Assembly (NCBI GenBank): GCA_022842185.1
Contig: JALHQB010000020.1
Span: 1-60,862, forward strand
Direction: 5' to 3'
DNA from: Acetobacteraceae bacterium
GTDB lineage: Bacteria > Pseudomonadota > Alphaproteobacteria > Acetobacterales > Acetobacteraceae
DNA: 60,862 nt
Part shown: positions 15,689-24,076 of the stretch, one piece after another
Layout: every line of letters starts with the position of its first letter
How positions within the stretch are numbered: position 1 is the stretch's first letter
Position numbers and translations under genes: made by a program
Notes under the pieces: generated by a model
Told to the model about the DNA's origin: nothing
Databases searched by the model: none
Seen by the model: only the letters and a program-made list of their open reading frames with translations

Positions 15689-16258
15689 ATGCCAACGGCC
15701 GATGCGCCGCCCGACCGCTTCGCGGCCGGCGATACCCTGCGTTGGCGCTACTCCTCCGCCGACTATCCGGCCAATGACGGCTGGGCGCTGTCTTATCGCT
15801 TGGTCGGCGCCGGCATCGCGCTGACGATCACCGCCAGCGCCGAGGGCACCGGCTTCATCGCCGAGGCCTCCGCGGCGCAAACCGGTGGGCTGTCCGTGCC
15901 GGCCGCCGGCGTGCCCTGCACGCTGATCGGCTATGTCATCAAGGGAACGGAGCGCTGGGCGGTGCATCGGGCCGGTTGCCTGGTGCAGGCGAATCCGGCG
16001 ACGGCGACCGGCGACCTGCGCGGTCACGCGGCGAAGGTGCTGGACGCCATCAACGCGCTGCTCGAGGGCCGCGCGACGAAGGACCAGCAATCCTACAAGA
16101 TCGGCGAACGGGAGCTGACGCGCATCCCGATCCCCGAACTGCTGCAGCTGCGCGACTACTACAAGCTCGAGACGCAGCGGGAAGCGACGGCGGCAGCGCT
16201 CGCCTCCGGCCTCGGCGGACGCCCGCGCACCGTCCTGACGCGCTTCGGTCGGGGCTGA
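15689..16258 (+). CDS. gpW-like head-tail connector
   Basis: A 189-residue protein with AGAGACGC just upstream of ATG 15689. The C-terminal about 70 residues (LDAINALLEG...QSYKIGERELTRIPIPELLQLRDYYKLE) match the gpW pattern of two helices and a small hairpin. The N-terminal about 110 residues are a separate beta-rich domain that ordinary 68-residue gpW lacks. Position between terminase and portal agrees with a head-completion role. Confidence 0.7.
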   Translation: MPTADAPPDRFAAGDTLRWRYSSADYPANDGWALSYRLVGAGIALTITASAEGTGFIAEASAAQTGGLSVPAAGVPCTLIGYVIKGTERWAVHRAGCLVQANPATATGDLRGHAAKVLDAINALLEGRATKDQQSYKIGERELTRIPIPELLQLRDYYKLETQREATAAALASGLGGRPRTVLTRFGRG

Positions 16259-16261
16259 TCC

Positions 16262-17821
16262 ATGGGGATCCGCAGTTGGTTCCGCGGCGCCGCGCCGGCG
16301 GTCGAGGCCGCGCCGAAGCGGCAGCGCGTCGAGCCGAAGCTTTCGGGGCTGCCGCCGCGCCGCCAATACCTCGGCGCCGCGCCGCCGCGCCTGCTGGCCG
16401 ACCTGCCCGCCGGCGCGGCAGCCGCACCGAACCGCGACATCCGCCAGGCGCTGCCGGTGCTGCGCGCCCGGTCCCGTTGGCTGGCGCAGAATGACGGCTT
16501 TTCGAAGGGCTTCCTGCGCATGCTGCGCCGGAACGTCGTCGGGCCGCAGGGCTTCACGCTGCAGATGCGCGTGAAGGATGAACGCGACCCGAAGAAGCAG
16601 GACGAAGCCGCGAACGACAGGATCGAGGCGGCCTGGGGCGAATGGTCCCGCAAGGGCGTCTGCGAGGCGACCGGCCGGCTGTCCTTCACGATGCTGCATC
16701 AGCAGCTGGTGACCGGCCTTGCGCGCGACGGTGAATACCTTCTGCGCAAGCTGCGCGGCGCCCGGTGGAACCGCTTCGGCTTCGCCCTGCAGGTGCTCGA
16801 CCCGTCGCTGCTGGATGAGAACCTGACCGTCGGCGGCGGTGCGGCGAGCGCGACCGCCTACGGATATCGCATGCCGGCCGGGCACATGATCCGCATGGGC
16901 GTCGAGCTCGACGGCTTTCAGCGGCCCGTCGCCTATCACCTGCGCACCAATCTGCCGGGTGATGACGTCTATCGCGCTGCCGAAAGAATGTATGTGCGCG
17001 TCCCGGCCGCCGACATCATCCACTGCTTCCTATCGGACTGGCCCGACCAGGCGCGCGGCGTGCCGTGGTTCGACGCGGCGGTCCGGCGCCTCGCCATGCT
17101 CGACGGCTACAGCGAATCCGAACTGGTGGCGGCCCGCGTGTCGGCCGACAAGATGGGCTTCTACAAATACGCCCAGGGCGCGGACCCCGATGACGTGCCG
17201 GCCGACCTGCGCGACCAGGCGGGGCTGGTGCAGCAGAGCGAAGCCGGAAGCTGGGAGCTGCTGCCGCCCGGCATCGACGTGACCACCTTCGATCCCCAGC
17301 ACCCCAACCAGGCCTTCAAAGACTTCGTTGCCGCCCAGCTGCGCGGCGCCGCGGCCTGTGTCGGCGTTTCCTACAACAGCTTCGCGAATGACGCGGCGGG
17401 CATGAACTATTCGGCCCTCCGGTCCACCGAGCTCGAGGATCGCGACGAGTGGGAGACGCTGCAGGGCAACGAGATCGACGGCTTTCTGCTGCCGCTTTTC
17501 GAGGATTGGCTGAAGGCGGCGCTGATCTCAGACGCGCTGGGCGGGCTGCCGCCGGGCAAATTCTGGAAATTCCACGCGCCGGCCTTCATCGGCCGCGGCT
17601 GGGATTGGGTGGACCCGCAGAATGAGGTTGCGGCGGCGAAGGAAGCCATCGCGCTCGGGATCGATTCCCGCACCAGCATCGTGGCGCGGCGCGGTGGCGA
17701 CTTCTCCGCCAAGGTCGCCGACCTGAAGCGCGAACAAATCGAAATGGAAGGGCTGCCCGTCATGCAGCCATCCGCACCGGCGCCGCCGCGCCCGGCCGAA
17801 CCCGTCACGCCCGCTACCTGA
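16262..17821 (+). CDS. Phage portal protein, lambda gpB family
   Basis: A 519-residue portal protein. The lambda-type pattern is clear: an N-terminal basic segment, RSRWLAQNDGFSKGFLRML near residue 75, the wing/clip region, then GVPWFDAAVRRLAMLDGYSESEL and GVSYNSFANDAAGMNYSALR in the stem/crown part. It would form the dodecameric channel at one capsid vertex and receive DNA from the terminase. Confidence 0.93.
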   Translation: MGIRSWFRGAAPAVEAAPKRQRVEPKLSGLPPRRQYLGAAPPRLLADLPAGAAAAPNRDIRQALPVLRARSRWLAQNDGFSKGFLRMLRRNVVGPQGFTLQMRVKDERDPKKQDEAANDRIEAAWGEWSRKGVCEATGRLSFTMLHQQLVTGLARDGEYLLRKLRGARWNRFGFALQVLDPSLLDENLTVGGGAASATAYGYRMPAGHMIRMGVELDGFQRPVAYHLRTNLPGDDVYRAAERMYVRVPAADIIHCFLSDWPDQARGVPWFDAAVRRLAMLDGYSESELVAARVSADKMGFYKYAQGADPDDVPADLRDQAGLVQQSEAGSWELLPPGIDVTTFDPQHPNQAFKDFVAAQLRGAAACVGVSYNSFANDAAGMNYSALRSTELEDRDEWETLQGNEIDGFLLPLFEDWLKAALISDALGGLPPGKFWKFHAPAFIGRGWDWVDPQNEVAAAKEAIALGIDSRTSIVARRGGDFSAKVADLKREQIEMEGLPVMQPSAPAPPRPAEPVTPAT

Positions 17822-17834
17822 CCCGGAGGGACAG

Positions 17835-19784
17835 ATGAACCTGCCCAAGAATGTGCAGGCGCGCCAGGCGCGCGCTGCCATCTTCGACCGATCGACCGTC
17901 GATCGGGAAGCGCGCACCTGCGAGCTCGCCTTCTCCTCCGAGGAGCCGGTCGAGCGCTGGTGGGGTGTCGAGATCCTGGGCCACGCCGCCGGCGAGATGG
18001 ACCAGCACTGGATCGGGGGCGGCACCGCGCCGCTTCTGATGGACCACAACACGCGCGACCAGATCGGCGTGGTGGAGAGCGTGACCCTCGGGGCGGACCG
18101 GAAGGCCCGCGCAACCGTGCGCTTCAGCAGGAGCACGCGGGCCGAGGAGATCATGAACGACGTGGCGGACGGCATCCGCGGCAATGTCTCGGTTGGATAC
18201 GAGCTGCTCGAGCTCCGCCTGGAGAAGGAGGAGAAGGGCAAGCCGCCGGTCTATCGGGCGATCCGCTGGAATCCGCTTGAAGTCAGCTTCGTCGCCGTCC
18301 CTGCCGACATGACCGTCGGCGCGGGCCGGGAAGACGAGCCGGCCCTTCCTGTACCCAAACCCAAGGAGACGGTTCGGATGGATCCGACCAATGAGCCGGC
18401 GCCGCCGCGCGCCCCCACGCCCGACGAGATCGCCGCCGCCGCGACGAAGCGGATGAAGGACTTCCTCGACCTCGGCTCGCTGGCGAATGCCCGCGACAAG
18501 GCGCTGGATGCCCTCGGCCGCGGCATCACGATCGAGATGTTCCGGGGCGAGCTGCTGGAATCGCGCGGCACGGACAAGCCGCTGGTGACGCCACCCTCGC
18601 AGGTCGGCCTGAGCGAGAAGGAGATCAAGCACTACAGCCTGGCGCGGTACCTGCTGGCGCGTGCCGAGAACAATTCGGCCCTGGCACCGCTGGAATGGGA
18701 GGCCGCGCGGGCGGCCGGCGACGCGCTGCAGAAGGCGGGCTTCCAGCTGCGCCATGGTACGGCGATGCCGTTCGAGATCATGAACGCGCCCATCCCCAAC
18801 TGGGTCAGCGAGCGCGGGCGCCTCGTCATCGGGCCTGATGGTCGGTACCAGCGCGATCTGTCCACGGGGTCCACCGGCGCCGGCGGCGCGATGGTCGAGA
18901 CGACGGTGCTGGCGCCGAACTTCATCGAGCTTCTGCGCAATTCGATGATGGTGCGCGCGATGGGCGCGACGGTGCTGTCCGGCCTGCAGGGCAACATCGC
19001 AATCCCGCGCCAGACCGGCGCGACCACGGCCGGTTGGGTCGCGGAAGCCGGCGCGGCGAACGAAAGCGACATGACCTTCAGCCAGGTCAGCATGTCGCCC
19101 AAGACGGTCCATGCGATCCAGGACTTCACCCGGCAGCTTCTCATGCAGGGATCGCCGGATATCGAGGGCCTGGTGCGCGCGGATCTCGCGCTGGTCATCG
19201 CCCTGGCGATCGACCTGGCGTCGCTGCATGGCACCGGCGCGTCGAACCAACCGACGGGCCTTGCCGCCACGGCAGGCATTGGTTCCGTCGCCGGTGGGAC
19301 CAATGGTCTCGTGCCCACCTGGGACCATGTCGTTGACCTTGAAACGGCGGTCGCGAACCAGAATGCCGCCGTCGACAGCCTCGGCTACCTGACCAACAGC
19401 CGCGTTCGCGGCCGCCTGAAGCGCGCGCAGATCGTGTCCGGCCAGCCGGTCTTCATCTGGGGCGGCATGCCGGGCTTCGGTACGAACACCCCCGGCACCA
19501 CGCCGGTCGGGCGCATGTCCGTGATGAACGAATACGCCGCCGGCGTGTCGAACCAGGTCAGCAACACGCTGACCAAGGGCAGCTCCTCCGGCGTCTGTTC
19601 GGCCATCTTCTTCGGCAATTGGCGCGACCTGCTGATCGGCGAATGGGGCGGGCTGGAAACGCTGGTGGACAACATCACGCAGGCGGCGAACCGCATCATC
19701 CGCGTGCATGCCTACCAGACCGCCGATGTCGCGGTGCGCAAGCCGCAGTCCTTCGCGGCGATGCTCGACGCGCTGACGACCTGA
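17835..19784 (+). CDS. Prohead protease - major capsid protein fusion (HK97 fold)
   Basis: A single 649-residue frame joins the maturation protease and the capsid protein. Residues 1-165 are an HK97-type serine protease with His71 (LLMDHNTRD), Ser119 (GNVSVGYE) and Glu149 (WNPLEVSFVAVPAD). Residues about 170-330 are a charged scaffold-like delta region. From about 340 the HK97 major capsid fold follows (GGAMVETTVLAPNFIELLR..., SMSPKTVHAIQDFTRQLLMQ). Self-cleavage would release the mature coat. Such fusions are known in related prophages. Confidence 0.92.
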   Translation: MNLPKNVQARQARAAIFDRSTVDREARTCELAFSSEEPVERWWGVEILGHAAGEMDQHWIGGGTAPLLMDHNTRDQIGVVESVTLGADRKARATVRFSRSTRAEEIMNDVADGIRGNVSVGYELLELRLEKEEKGKPPVYRAIRWNPLEVSFVAVPADMTVGAGREDEPALPVPKPKETVRMDPTNEPAPPRAPTPDEIAAAATKRMKDFLDLGSLANARDKALDALGRGITIEMFRGELLESRGTDKPLVTPPSQVGLSEKEIKHYSLARYLLARAENNSALAPLEWEAARAAGDALQKAGFQLRHGTAMPFEIMNAPIPNWVSERGRLVIGPDGRYQRDLSTGSTGAGGAMVETTVLAPNFIELLRNSMMVRAMGATVLSGLQGNIAIPRQTGATTAGWVAEAGAANESDMTFSQVSMSPKTVHAIQDFTRQLLMQGSPDIEGLVRADLALVIALAIDLASLHGTGASNQPTGLAATAGIGSVAGGTNGLVPTWDHVVDLETAVANQNAAVDSLGYLTNSRVRGRLKRAQIVSGQPVFIWGGMPGFGTNTPGTTPVGRMSVMNEYAAGVSNQVSNTLTKGSSSGVCSAIFFGNWRDLLIGEWGGLETLVDNITQAANRIIRVHAYQTADVAVRKPQSFAAMLDALTT

Positions 19785-19871
19785 CCGGTGGTCCTTGCCT
19801 CCGATGGGCGCGGCGGCATCACCGCCGCGCCCGCTGCTTCCGTCAACCGCGAACCCACGGGGAATCGCACC

Positions 19872-20087
19872 ATGTCCGACACCACCAAGCCGCGCGTCAT
19901 CCAGGTGACCGAGGCCATGCTGTACAAGGGCGAGCATCGCGACATCGGCGATGTCATCACCATGCCGCTGGAAGACGCCGCCGCCTGCGTCACCGCTGGT
20001 CGCGCCAAGCTGCTGACCGAGGAGGAAGCCGCGCTGGCCGAGACCGAGGCCCGGAAGGCCGCGAAGCAGAAGCCCCCCGAGGCCTGA
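19872..20087 (+). CDS. Small hypothetical head gene
   Basis: A 71-residue charged protein starting at ATG 19872 (MSDTTKPRVIQV...). It has a beta-rich N-terminus and a Glu/Lys/Ala helical tail. No family is recognised. Its place between capsid and head-closure genes suggests a head decoration or assembly function. Confidence 0.6.
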   Translation: MSDTTKPRVIQVTEAMLYKGEHRDIGDVITMPLEDAAACVTAGRAKLLTEEEAALAETEARKAAKQKPPEA

Positions 20088-20090
20088 CCC

Positions 20091-20465
20091 ATGCCGGTGG
20101 AAAGCGACGCCGACATTCTCGGCATGTTCGATGCCGAGGAATTCGGCGTCGCCGCCACCTGGTATCCCGGCTGGGGGCGCAACTGGCCGCGCTCGCTGGA
20201 AATCGACATGCAGGCCGGCACCTATGCGCTGTTCGTCGAAGGCACGGACCTGGCGCTGATCCGCGACAATCCCGCCGCCGAGATCGCGGGCTTCGGGGCC
20301 GGGTCCGTCGCCACGGCCGTGCACGTCATTCTGCCGGCGGCGGCCCTGCCGGCACCGCCGCTGCGCAAGGACGTGATCACCATCGCTGCGGCGTCCTATG
20401 CGGTCGAAACGCCGACGCACGATGTCGATCGCGCCCTGATTTTCCTGACCCTGTCCGGATCCTGA
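20091..20465 (+). CDS. Probable head-tail joining protein
   Basis: A 124-residue beta-rich protein (GMFDAEEFGVAATW...), of the size of the lambda FII/head-closure group. The identification rests mainly on size, predicted beta content and position between capsid and tail terminator genes. The start is three bases after the previous stop. Confidence 0.55.
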   Translation: MPVESDADILGMFDAEEFGVAATWYPGWGRNWPRSLEIDMQAGTYALFVEGTDLALIRDNPAAEIAGFGAGSVATAVHVILPAAALPAPPLRKDVITIAAASYAVETPTHDVDRALIFLTLSGS

Positions 20466-20468
20466 CCC

Positions 20469-20936
20469 ATGCCCACCCCGCTGCGCGAAGCCGCCATCGC
20501 CGCGATTGCCGCGCGCCTGGCCGCCGCCATGCCGGCCGCGCCGGTCGAACGCAACCGGCGCGCGCCCGTCGATTCCGATGACGAAACCCTGCCGCGCTTC
20601 ATCATCCGCGATGGCGCCCACCATGTGCTGGCATCCGATGCCCACGGCATCACGCTGTACCGGGTGGAAGTCAGCATCGAAGGCTGGGCGCGCGCGACGA
20701 CGGACGAGGGCCTGGGTGCCGCGCTGCACAGCACGCATGCCGCCGTCGTCGCCGCGCTGTGCAATGCGGAAATCGAGATCGACGACGGCAACCAGGCGAT
20801 CTCGCCTGAAGAAGTGTCCTTCGAAGCCGAACCGATTCCGGCGCGCGACGCGGCCCGCCCCGCGCTGAGCTTCGATCTGCGCATCGGCTTCAACCTGCGC
20901 GTGCCCGACACGGGCGGCCCCTACACCACCACCTGA
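20469..20936 (+). CDS. Probable tail terminator protein
   Basis: A 155-residue alpha/beta protein. The N-terminal helix (REAAIAAIAARLAAAMPAAP) followed by strands and DLRIGFNLRV resembles the gpU-like tail terminator fold, which caps the tail tube. Position after the head-tail joiner and before the tube protein supports it. Confidence 0.55.
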   Translation: MPTPLREAAIAAIAARLAAAMPAAPVERNRRAPVDSDDETLPRFIIRDGAHHVLASDAHGITLYRVEVSIEGWARATTDEGLGAALHSTHAAVVAALCNAEIEIDDGNQAISPEEVSFEAEPIPARDAARPALSFDLRIGFNLRVPDTGGPYTTT

Positions 20937-20950
20937 CGGGAGACCCCGAC

Positions 20951-21139
20951 ATGATCATCCGCACCCTGCGGCCCTGCGAGGTCGCGGGCCGAACCGTCGC
21001 GCCCGGGATCACGCTCGACCTGCTGGAAAGCCAGGCGAACGCACTGATCGACGCTGGCGATGCCGAACAGCTTGGCGCGATCCCGCCGGCGCCGGATCCC
21101 GAAGCCCCGGCCGAAGCGCCGGCCCAGGAAGTGGAGTAA
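20951..21139 (+). CDS. Small hypothetical protein
   Basis: A 62-residue protein (MIIRTLRPCEVAGRTVAPG...) with a compact N-terminal half and a Pro/Glu/Ala tail. Similar small proteins that carry a KxHxxG-like segment accompany tail tube genes in many phages, but I cannot assign a function. Confidence 0.55.
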   Translation: MIIRTLRPCEVAGRTVAPGITLDLLESQANALIDAGDAEQLGAIPPAPDPEAPAEAPAQEVE

Positions 21140-21145
21140 GCCGCC

Positions 21146-22315
21146 ATGGCCGTCAGCGTCCGCACGCGCCTCAAGCGCATCGCCCTGAAGGTGGAATCGG
21201 TGCCCGGCGTCGACTCCATCGCCGGCACGCCGGCGTCGGGTGACTACGTCACATGCAGCGCCAGCTTCCGGATGATGCAGGACAGCACGCCGAATCCCGT
21301 GGAAAACGGCGGGTTTGACGATGCCGCGCCGATCCCCGGCGGAATGCGTGCCGAAATCGTCCTCACCATCCCGCTGGCCGGAAGCGGCGCCGCCGCGACG
21401 CCGCCGGAATGGGGCAAGCTGCTGGGCGCCTGCCGCATGGAGCAGGTCATCACCGCCGCGGCCATCGGTGCGCCTACGGCCGCGACCGCCGGCACGGCCA
21501 ACACGGTCACCGGCGGCGTGCCCTTTGCCGCAACGGCGCAGCTGTATCGTGGCATGCCCCTGCTGATCACCGGCAACCCGGCGGCCGGCGCGCAGGATGT
21601 CATCCTGGACTACACGGTCGGTCGCGTGATGACGCTTGCGCGCACCTATGCGCCGGTGCTGTCGGTCGGGTCGCTGCTGCAAGTCCCGGCGAACGTCCTG
21701 TACCGCCCTACCTCGGACGACACGATCGGTGGCGGCCTGACCGCGTACTGCTTCATGGACGGACTGCGCCATCGCGTGTTGGGTTGCCGGGGAAGCTGGG
21801 CCATCGGCCTGATGGCGGGCAAGCCGGCCAGCATCGTCATCCGGCTGACCGGCATCGTTGCGGCCTACAAGGAAGCCGCCGCCACCCCGGCGGGCTTTGT
21901 GCCAGTAACCCGCCAAGCGCCGCGCTGGGCTGGCGGGGTGGCGCAGATGAACCGCACGCAGATCGCCTGCGAATCCCTGGGCTGGGACATGGGGGTGCGG
22001 ACCTACTTCCCTGAGAACCCCGAAGCGGCCGAAGGCTTCGACGTGCCGATCATCACCGGCGCCGGGCCGCGCATATCCGCCAACCCGTTCAGCCACACGA
22101 CCAACACACCCACCCGCGCGGGGGCGTTCCGCGCCGGCACGCCGGTGCCGGTGGCGGCCATTCTGGGGACGGTTGCCGGCAACCGCTTCGCCATCTCCTC
22201 CCCCTCCGCGCAGATCCTCGATCTGCAGGACGCCGAACGGGCGGAGCTTGGCGTGGATGCCATCGCCATGCAGCCGGACCTGGTGGACGCATCGATGTTC
22301 CTCGCCTGCTTCTGA
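21146..22315 (+). CDS. Tail tube (major tail) protein
   Basis: A 389-residue beta-rich protein. The N-terminal VRTRLKRIALKVESVPG...GDYVTCSASFRM pattern is that of the phage tail tube/TTP family that starts with a target-modification motif. It is the largest beta protein between the head genes and the tail chaperones, and it precedes the G/GT-type genes as lambda gpV does. Confidence 0.78.
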   Translation: MAVSVRTRLKRIALKVESVPGVDSIAGTPASGDYVTCSASFRMMQDSTPNPVENGGFDDAAPIPGGMRAEIVLTIPLAGSGAAATPPEWGKLLGACRMEQVITAAAIGAPTAATAGTANTVTGGVPFAATAQLYRGMPLLITGNPAAGAQDVILDYTVGRVMTLARTYAPVLSVGSLLQVPANVLYRPTSDDTIGGGLTAYCFMDGLRHRVLGCRGSWAIGLMAGKPASIVIRLTGIVAAYKEAAATPAGFVPVTRQAPRWAGGVAQMNRTQIACESLGWDMGVRTYFPENPEAAEGFDVPIITGAGPRISANPFSHTTNTPTRAGAFRAGTPVPVAAILGTVAGNRFAISSPSAQILDLQDAERAELGVDAIAMQPDLVDASMFLACF

Positions 22316-22413
22316 CACCGCCATCCCGCCGCCGTGGGACACGCGCCGCGCGCGCAGCACGGGCGGCAGGCATGGCGGTGCCTGCCGCCCACCATTCCCC
22401 GCCAGGACACACC

Positions 22414-23013
22414 ATGAACGACAACATCGTGACGGGCGGCGGCCACCTGGTCGCCGTCCCCATCCCCGGCACGGACCGCACATACACCCTGCGTGCGCCG
22501 ACCTTCGGGGAGGTCGGCGCCATGGCCGCGCGCCAGGCCGGCACGCCGGTGCCTTCGGACGCGATCTTCGTGGACGCGCTGCGCCAGGCGATCCGCGACA
22601 CGGTGACCGATCCGGATGCGCAGAAGGCGCACCTTGCCGCCATCGATGCTGCGGAAGATGCCGGCGACGAACTGAACAGCCTGTATGCCGTCCATGGCAC
22701 CGACCGGACGGGGTGGGATGCCGATGCGCGCGCCGCGATCGCCGCCGCGGACCGCGCCGCCTCCGCCGCGCAGCGCGGCCGGGCGCGGGCCGAATGGGCG
22801 GTGCGCGATGCCGCACCGCTGGCGGACCTGCGCCGCCACCAGATGCAGGCGGGGCGGCGGGAACAGACGGACCTGCTGATCCTGTGCCTGACCGGCGATG
22901 ACGCGCCGCAGGATGCCGCGGCGGTCGATGCCATGCCGGCCGGCGACGTGCTGGTGCTGTACGAACGGGCGATGAAGCTGCTGCGCCCCGACGCGGCCAC
23001 GGAAAAAAACTGA
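22414..23013 (+). CDS. Tail assembly chaperone (lambda gpG-like)
   Basis: A 199-residue protein from ATG 22414. Its last codons are GCC ACG GAA AAA AAC before TGA, containing the in-frame slippery heptamer A_AAA_AAC. The N-terminal part (LVAVPIPGTDRTYTLRAPTFGEVGAM) is a beta/alpha domain seen in tail assembly chaperones; the middle is a long Ala/Arg-rich helix. With its frameshifted extension it would coat the tape measure during tail assembly. Confidence 0.75.
   Translation: MNDNIVTGGGHLVAVPIPGTDRTYTLRAPTFGEVGAMAARQAGTPVPSDAIFVDALRQAIRDTVTDPDAQKAHLAAIDAAEDAGDELNSLYAVHGTDRTGWDADARAAIAAADRAASAAQRGRARAEWAVRDAAPLADLRRHQMQAGRREQTDLLILCLTGDDAPQDAAAVDAMPAGDVLVLYERAMKLLRPDAATEKN
23004..23010 (+). 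promoter_or_regulatory. -1 ribosomal frameshift site A_AAA_AAC
   Basis: The heptamer is in phase with the gpG-like frame and is followed at once by its TGA. A -1 slip enters CTG AGA GCC GCC CTC GTG, which is exactly the frame of the next gene. This is the tail chaperone arrangement of lambda (G/GT). Confidence 0.88.
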
Positions 23014-23024
23014 GAGCCGCCCTC

Positions 23025-23321
23025 GTGGTGATGCGGTCCCCGGCGGCGTTCGCCCACGGGATGCGCCACCCCGGGGGCGGCGAATGGCAGGTGAGTGACG
23101 ATGTGTGGCCGCGCAATCCGCGCCACCTGGTGCCCAGGGCGGTGTTCCACGTCGCGCGGCTCTGGTCCCGCTGCCGGTCCGGCATGGGCGGCTTCGCGGC
23201 GCTGCCCGAAGCCGGCGGCATCAATGACCAGCCGGCGTGGCTGATGGCGGCCTTCGGCGTGCTGGATGGCGCCGAGGAAAAGCTGCGCGAGGCGGAAAGC
23301 GGGAAGGGTGGCGGGGGATGA
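23025..23321 (+). CDS. Frameshifted extension of the tail chaperone (gpT-like)
   Basis: The frame is open from the slippery site at 23010 to the stop at 23321. It is best read as the C-terminal part of a -1 frameshift fusion of about 300 residues. The GTG at 23025 is the first possible separate start. The sequence WLMAAFGVLDGAEEKLRE and an earlier GMGGFAALPEAGG resemble DUF1799-type T domains, which contact the tape measure and the tube subunits. Its stop overlaps the next start as ATGA. Confidence 0.75.
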   Translation: MVMRSPAAFAHGMRHPGGGEWQVSDDVWPRNPRHLVPRAVFHVARLWSRCRSGMGGFAALPEAGGINDQPAWLMAAFGVLDGAEEKLREAESGKGGGG

Positions 23322-24076
23322 AGGTGACGCTCGACGCCGGCGCCACCGCCCGGGCGATTCAGGACCTGCTGCGGTCCAAGCGCGATGAGATCCAGGATGC
23401 CGCGCGGCGCACCGCCAATATCCTGGCGATGCGCGGCGTGCGCGCGATCCAGGACGAAATGAAGCAGGTCTTCGATCGCCCGACGCGCTACGCGTTGAAC
23501 AGCCTGTACTGGAAGGAAGACCTGCCGGGGCCGGCTGCCGAGGTGCGGTGGCGAGGCAGCGACGCCTTCGATGAACAGGCGCGCCAAGGGTATCTGAAGG
23601 CGCAGATCCATGGCGGTCCGCGGCGCCAGAAGGCTGCCGAGAAACGCCTCCAGCGCATCCGCATCGGCGGGCAGGACATCTTCATCGTCCCGACGAAATA
23701 CGCGGATCTCGATGCTTACGGGAATATCAGCCGCGGGCAGATGGTGAAGATCCTGTCGTCGCTGGAAGCGCTGGGCGGCGAAGGCGAGGGCTTCGACGGC
23801 AACCGCAAGCCGGGCCGGCGCGGCCGCGGCGCGCGGCGGCGGGAGGATTACTTCGCCATCTGGCCGGGCAGCAATGCCGCCCTGCCACCCGGCATCTATC
23901 GCCGCTACGGCACCGGGGCGGGCGCATACAATCGGCCGATCCTGTTCTTCGCCAGGAAGGCCCCGGTGTACCGCAAGCGGTTGGACCCGGAAGCGATCGT
24001 CGCGCGCGTCGTCGCGCAGGAACTTCCCGCCATCTGGGCGGATCGACTGAGCAAGGCACTCCGGAGGTCGGCATGA
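23318..24076 (+). CDS. Hypothetical tail protein, between the chaperones and the tape measure
   Basis: A 252-residue basic alpha/beta protein starting at ATG 23318 inside the previous stop. It begins MKVTLDAGATARAIQDLL with helices rich in Arg and Asp, and later LPPGIYRRYGTGAGAYNRPILFFARKAP, which resembles the end of lambda-Z/HK97-gp10-type minor tail proteins. Such genes normally lie before the tube gene, so the location is unusual. It overlaps the tape measure gene by four bases. Confidence 0.6.
   Translation: MKVTLDAGATARAIQDLLRSKRDEIQDAARRTANILAMRGVRAIQDEMKQVFDRPTRYALNSLYWKEDLPGPAAEVRWRGSDAFDEQARQGYLKAQIHGGPRRQKAAEKRLQRIRIGGQDIFIVPTKYADLDAYGNISRGQMVKILSSLEALGGEGEGFDGNRKPGRRGRGARRREDYFAIWPGSNAALPPGIYRRYGTGAGAYNRPILFFARKAPVYRKRLDPEAIVARVVAQELPAIWADRLSKALRRSA

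Noticed and set aside
17814..20738. Long open frame (974 codons) on the minus strand opposite the capsid genes
   Set aside because: It is a high-GC shadow: its composition is rich in Arg, Gly, His and Ala and has no domain, while the plus strand encodes recognisable portal, protease and capsid sequences.
20921..23611. Long open frame (896 codons) on the minus strand opposite the tail tube and chaperones
   Set aside because: It is a shadow of the plus-strand genes, which include a recognisable frameshift site and coupled starts.
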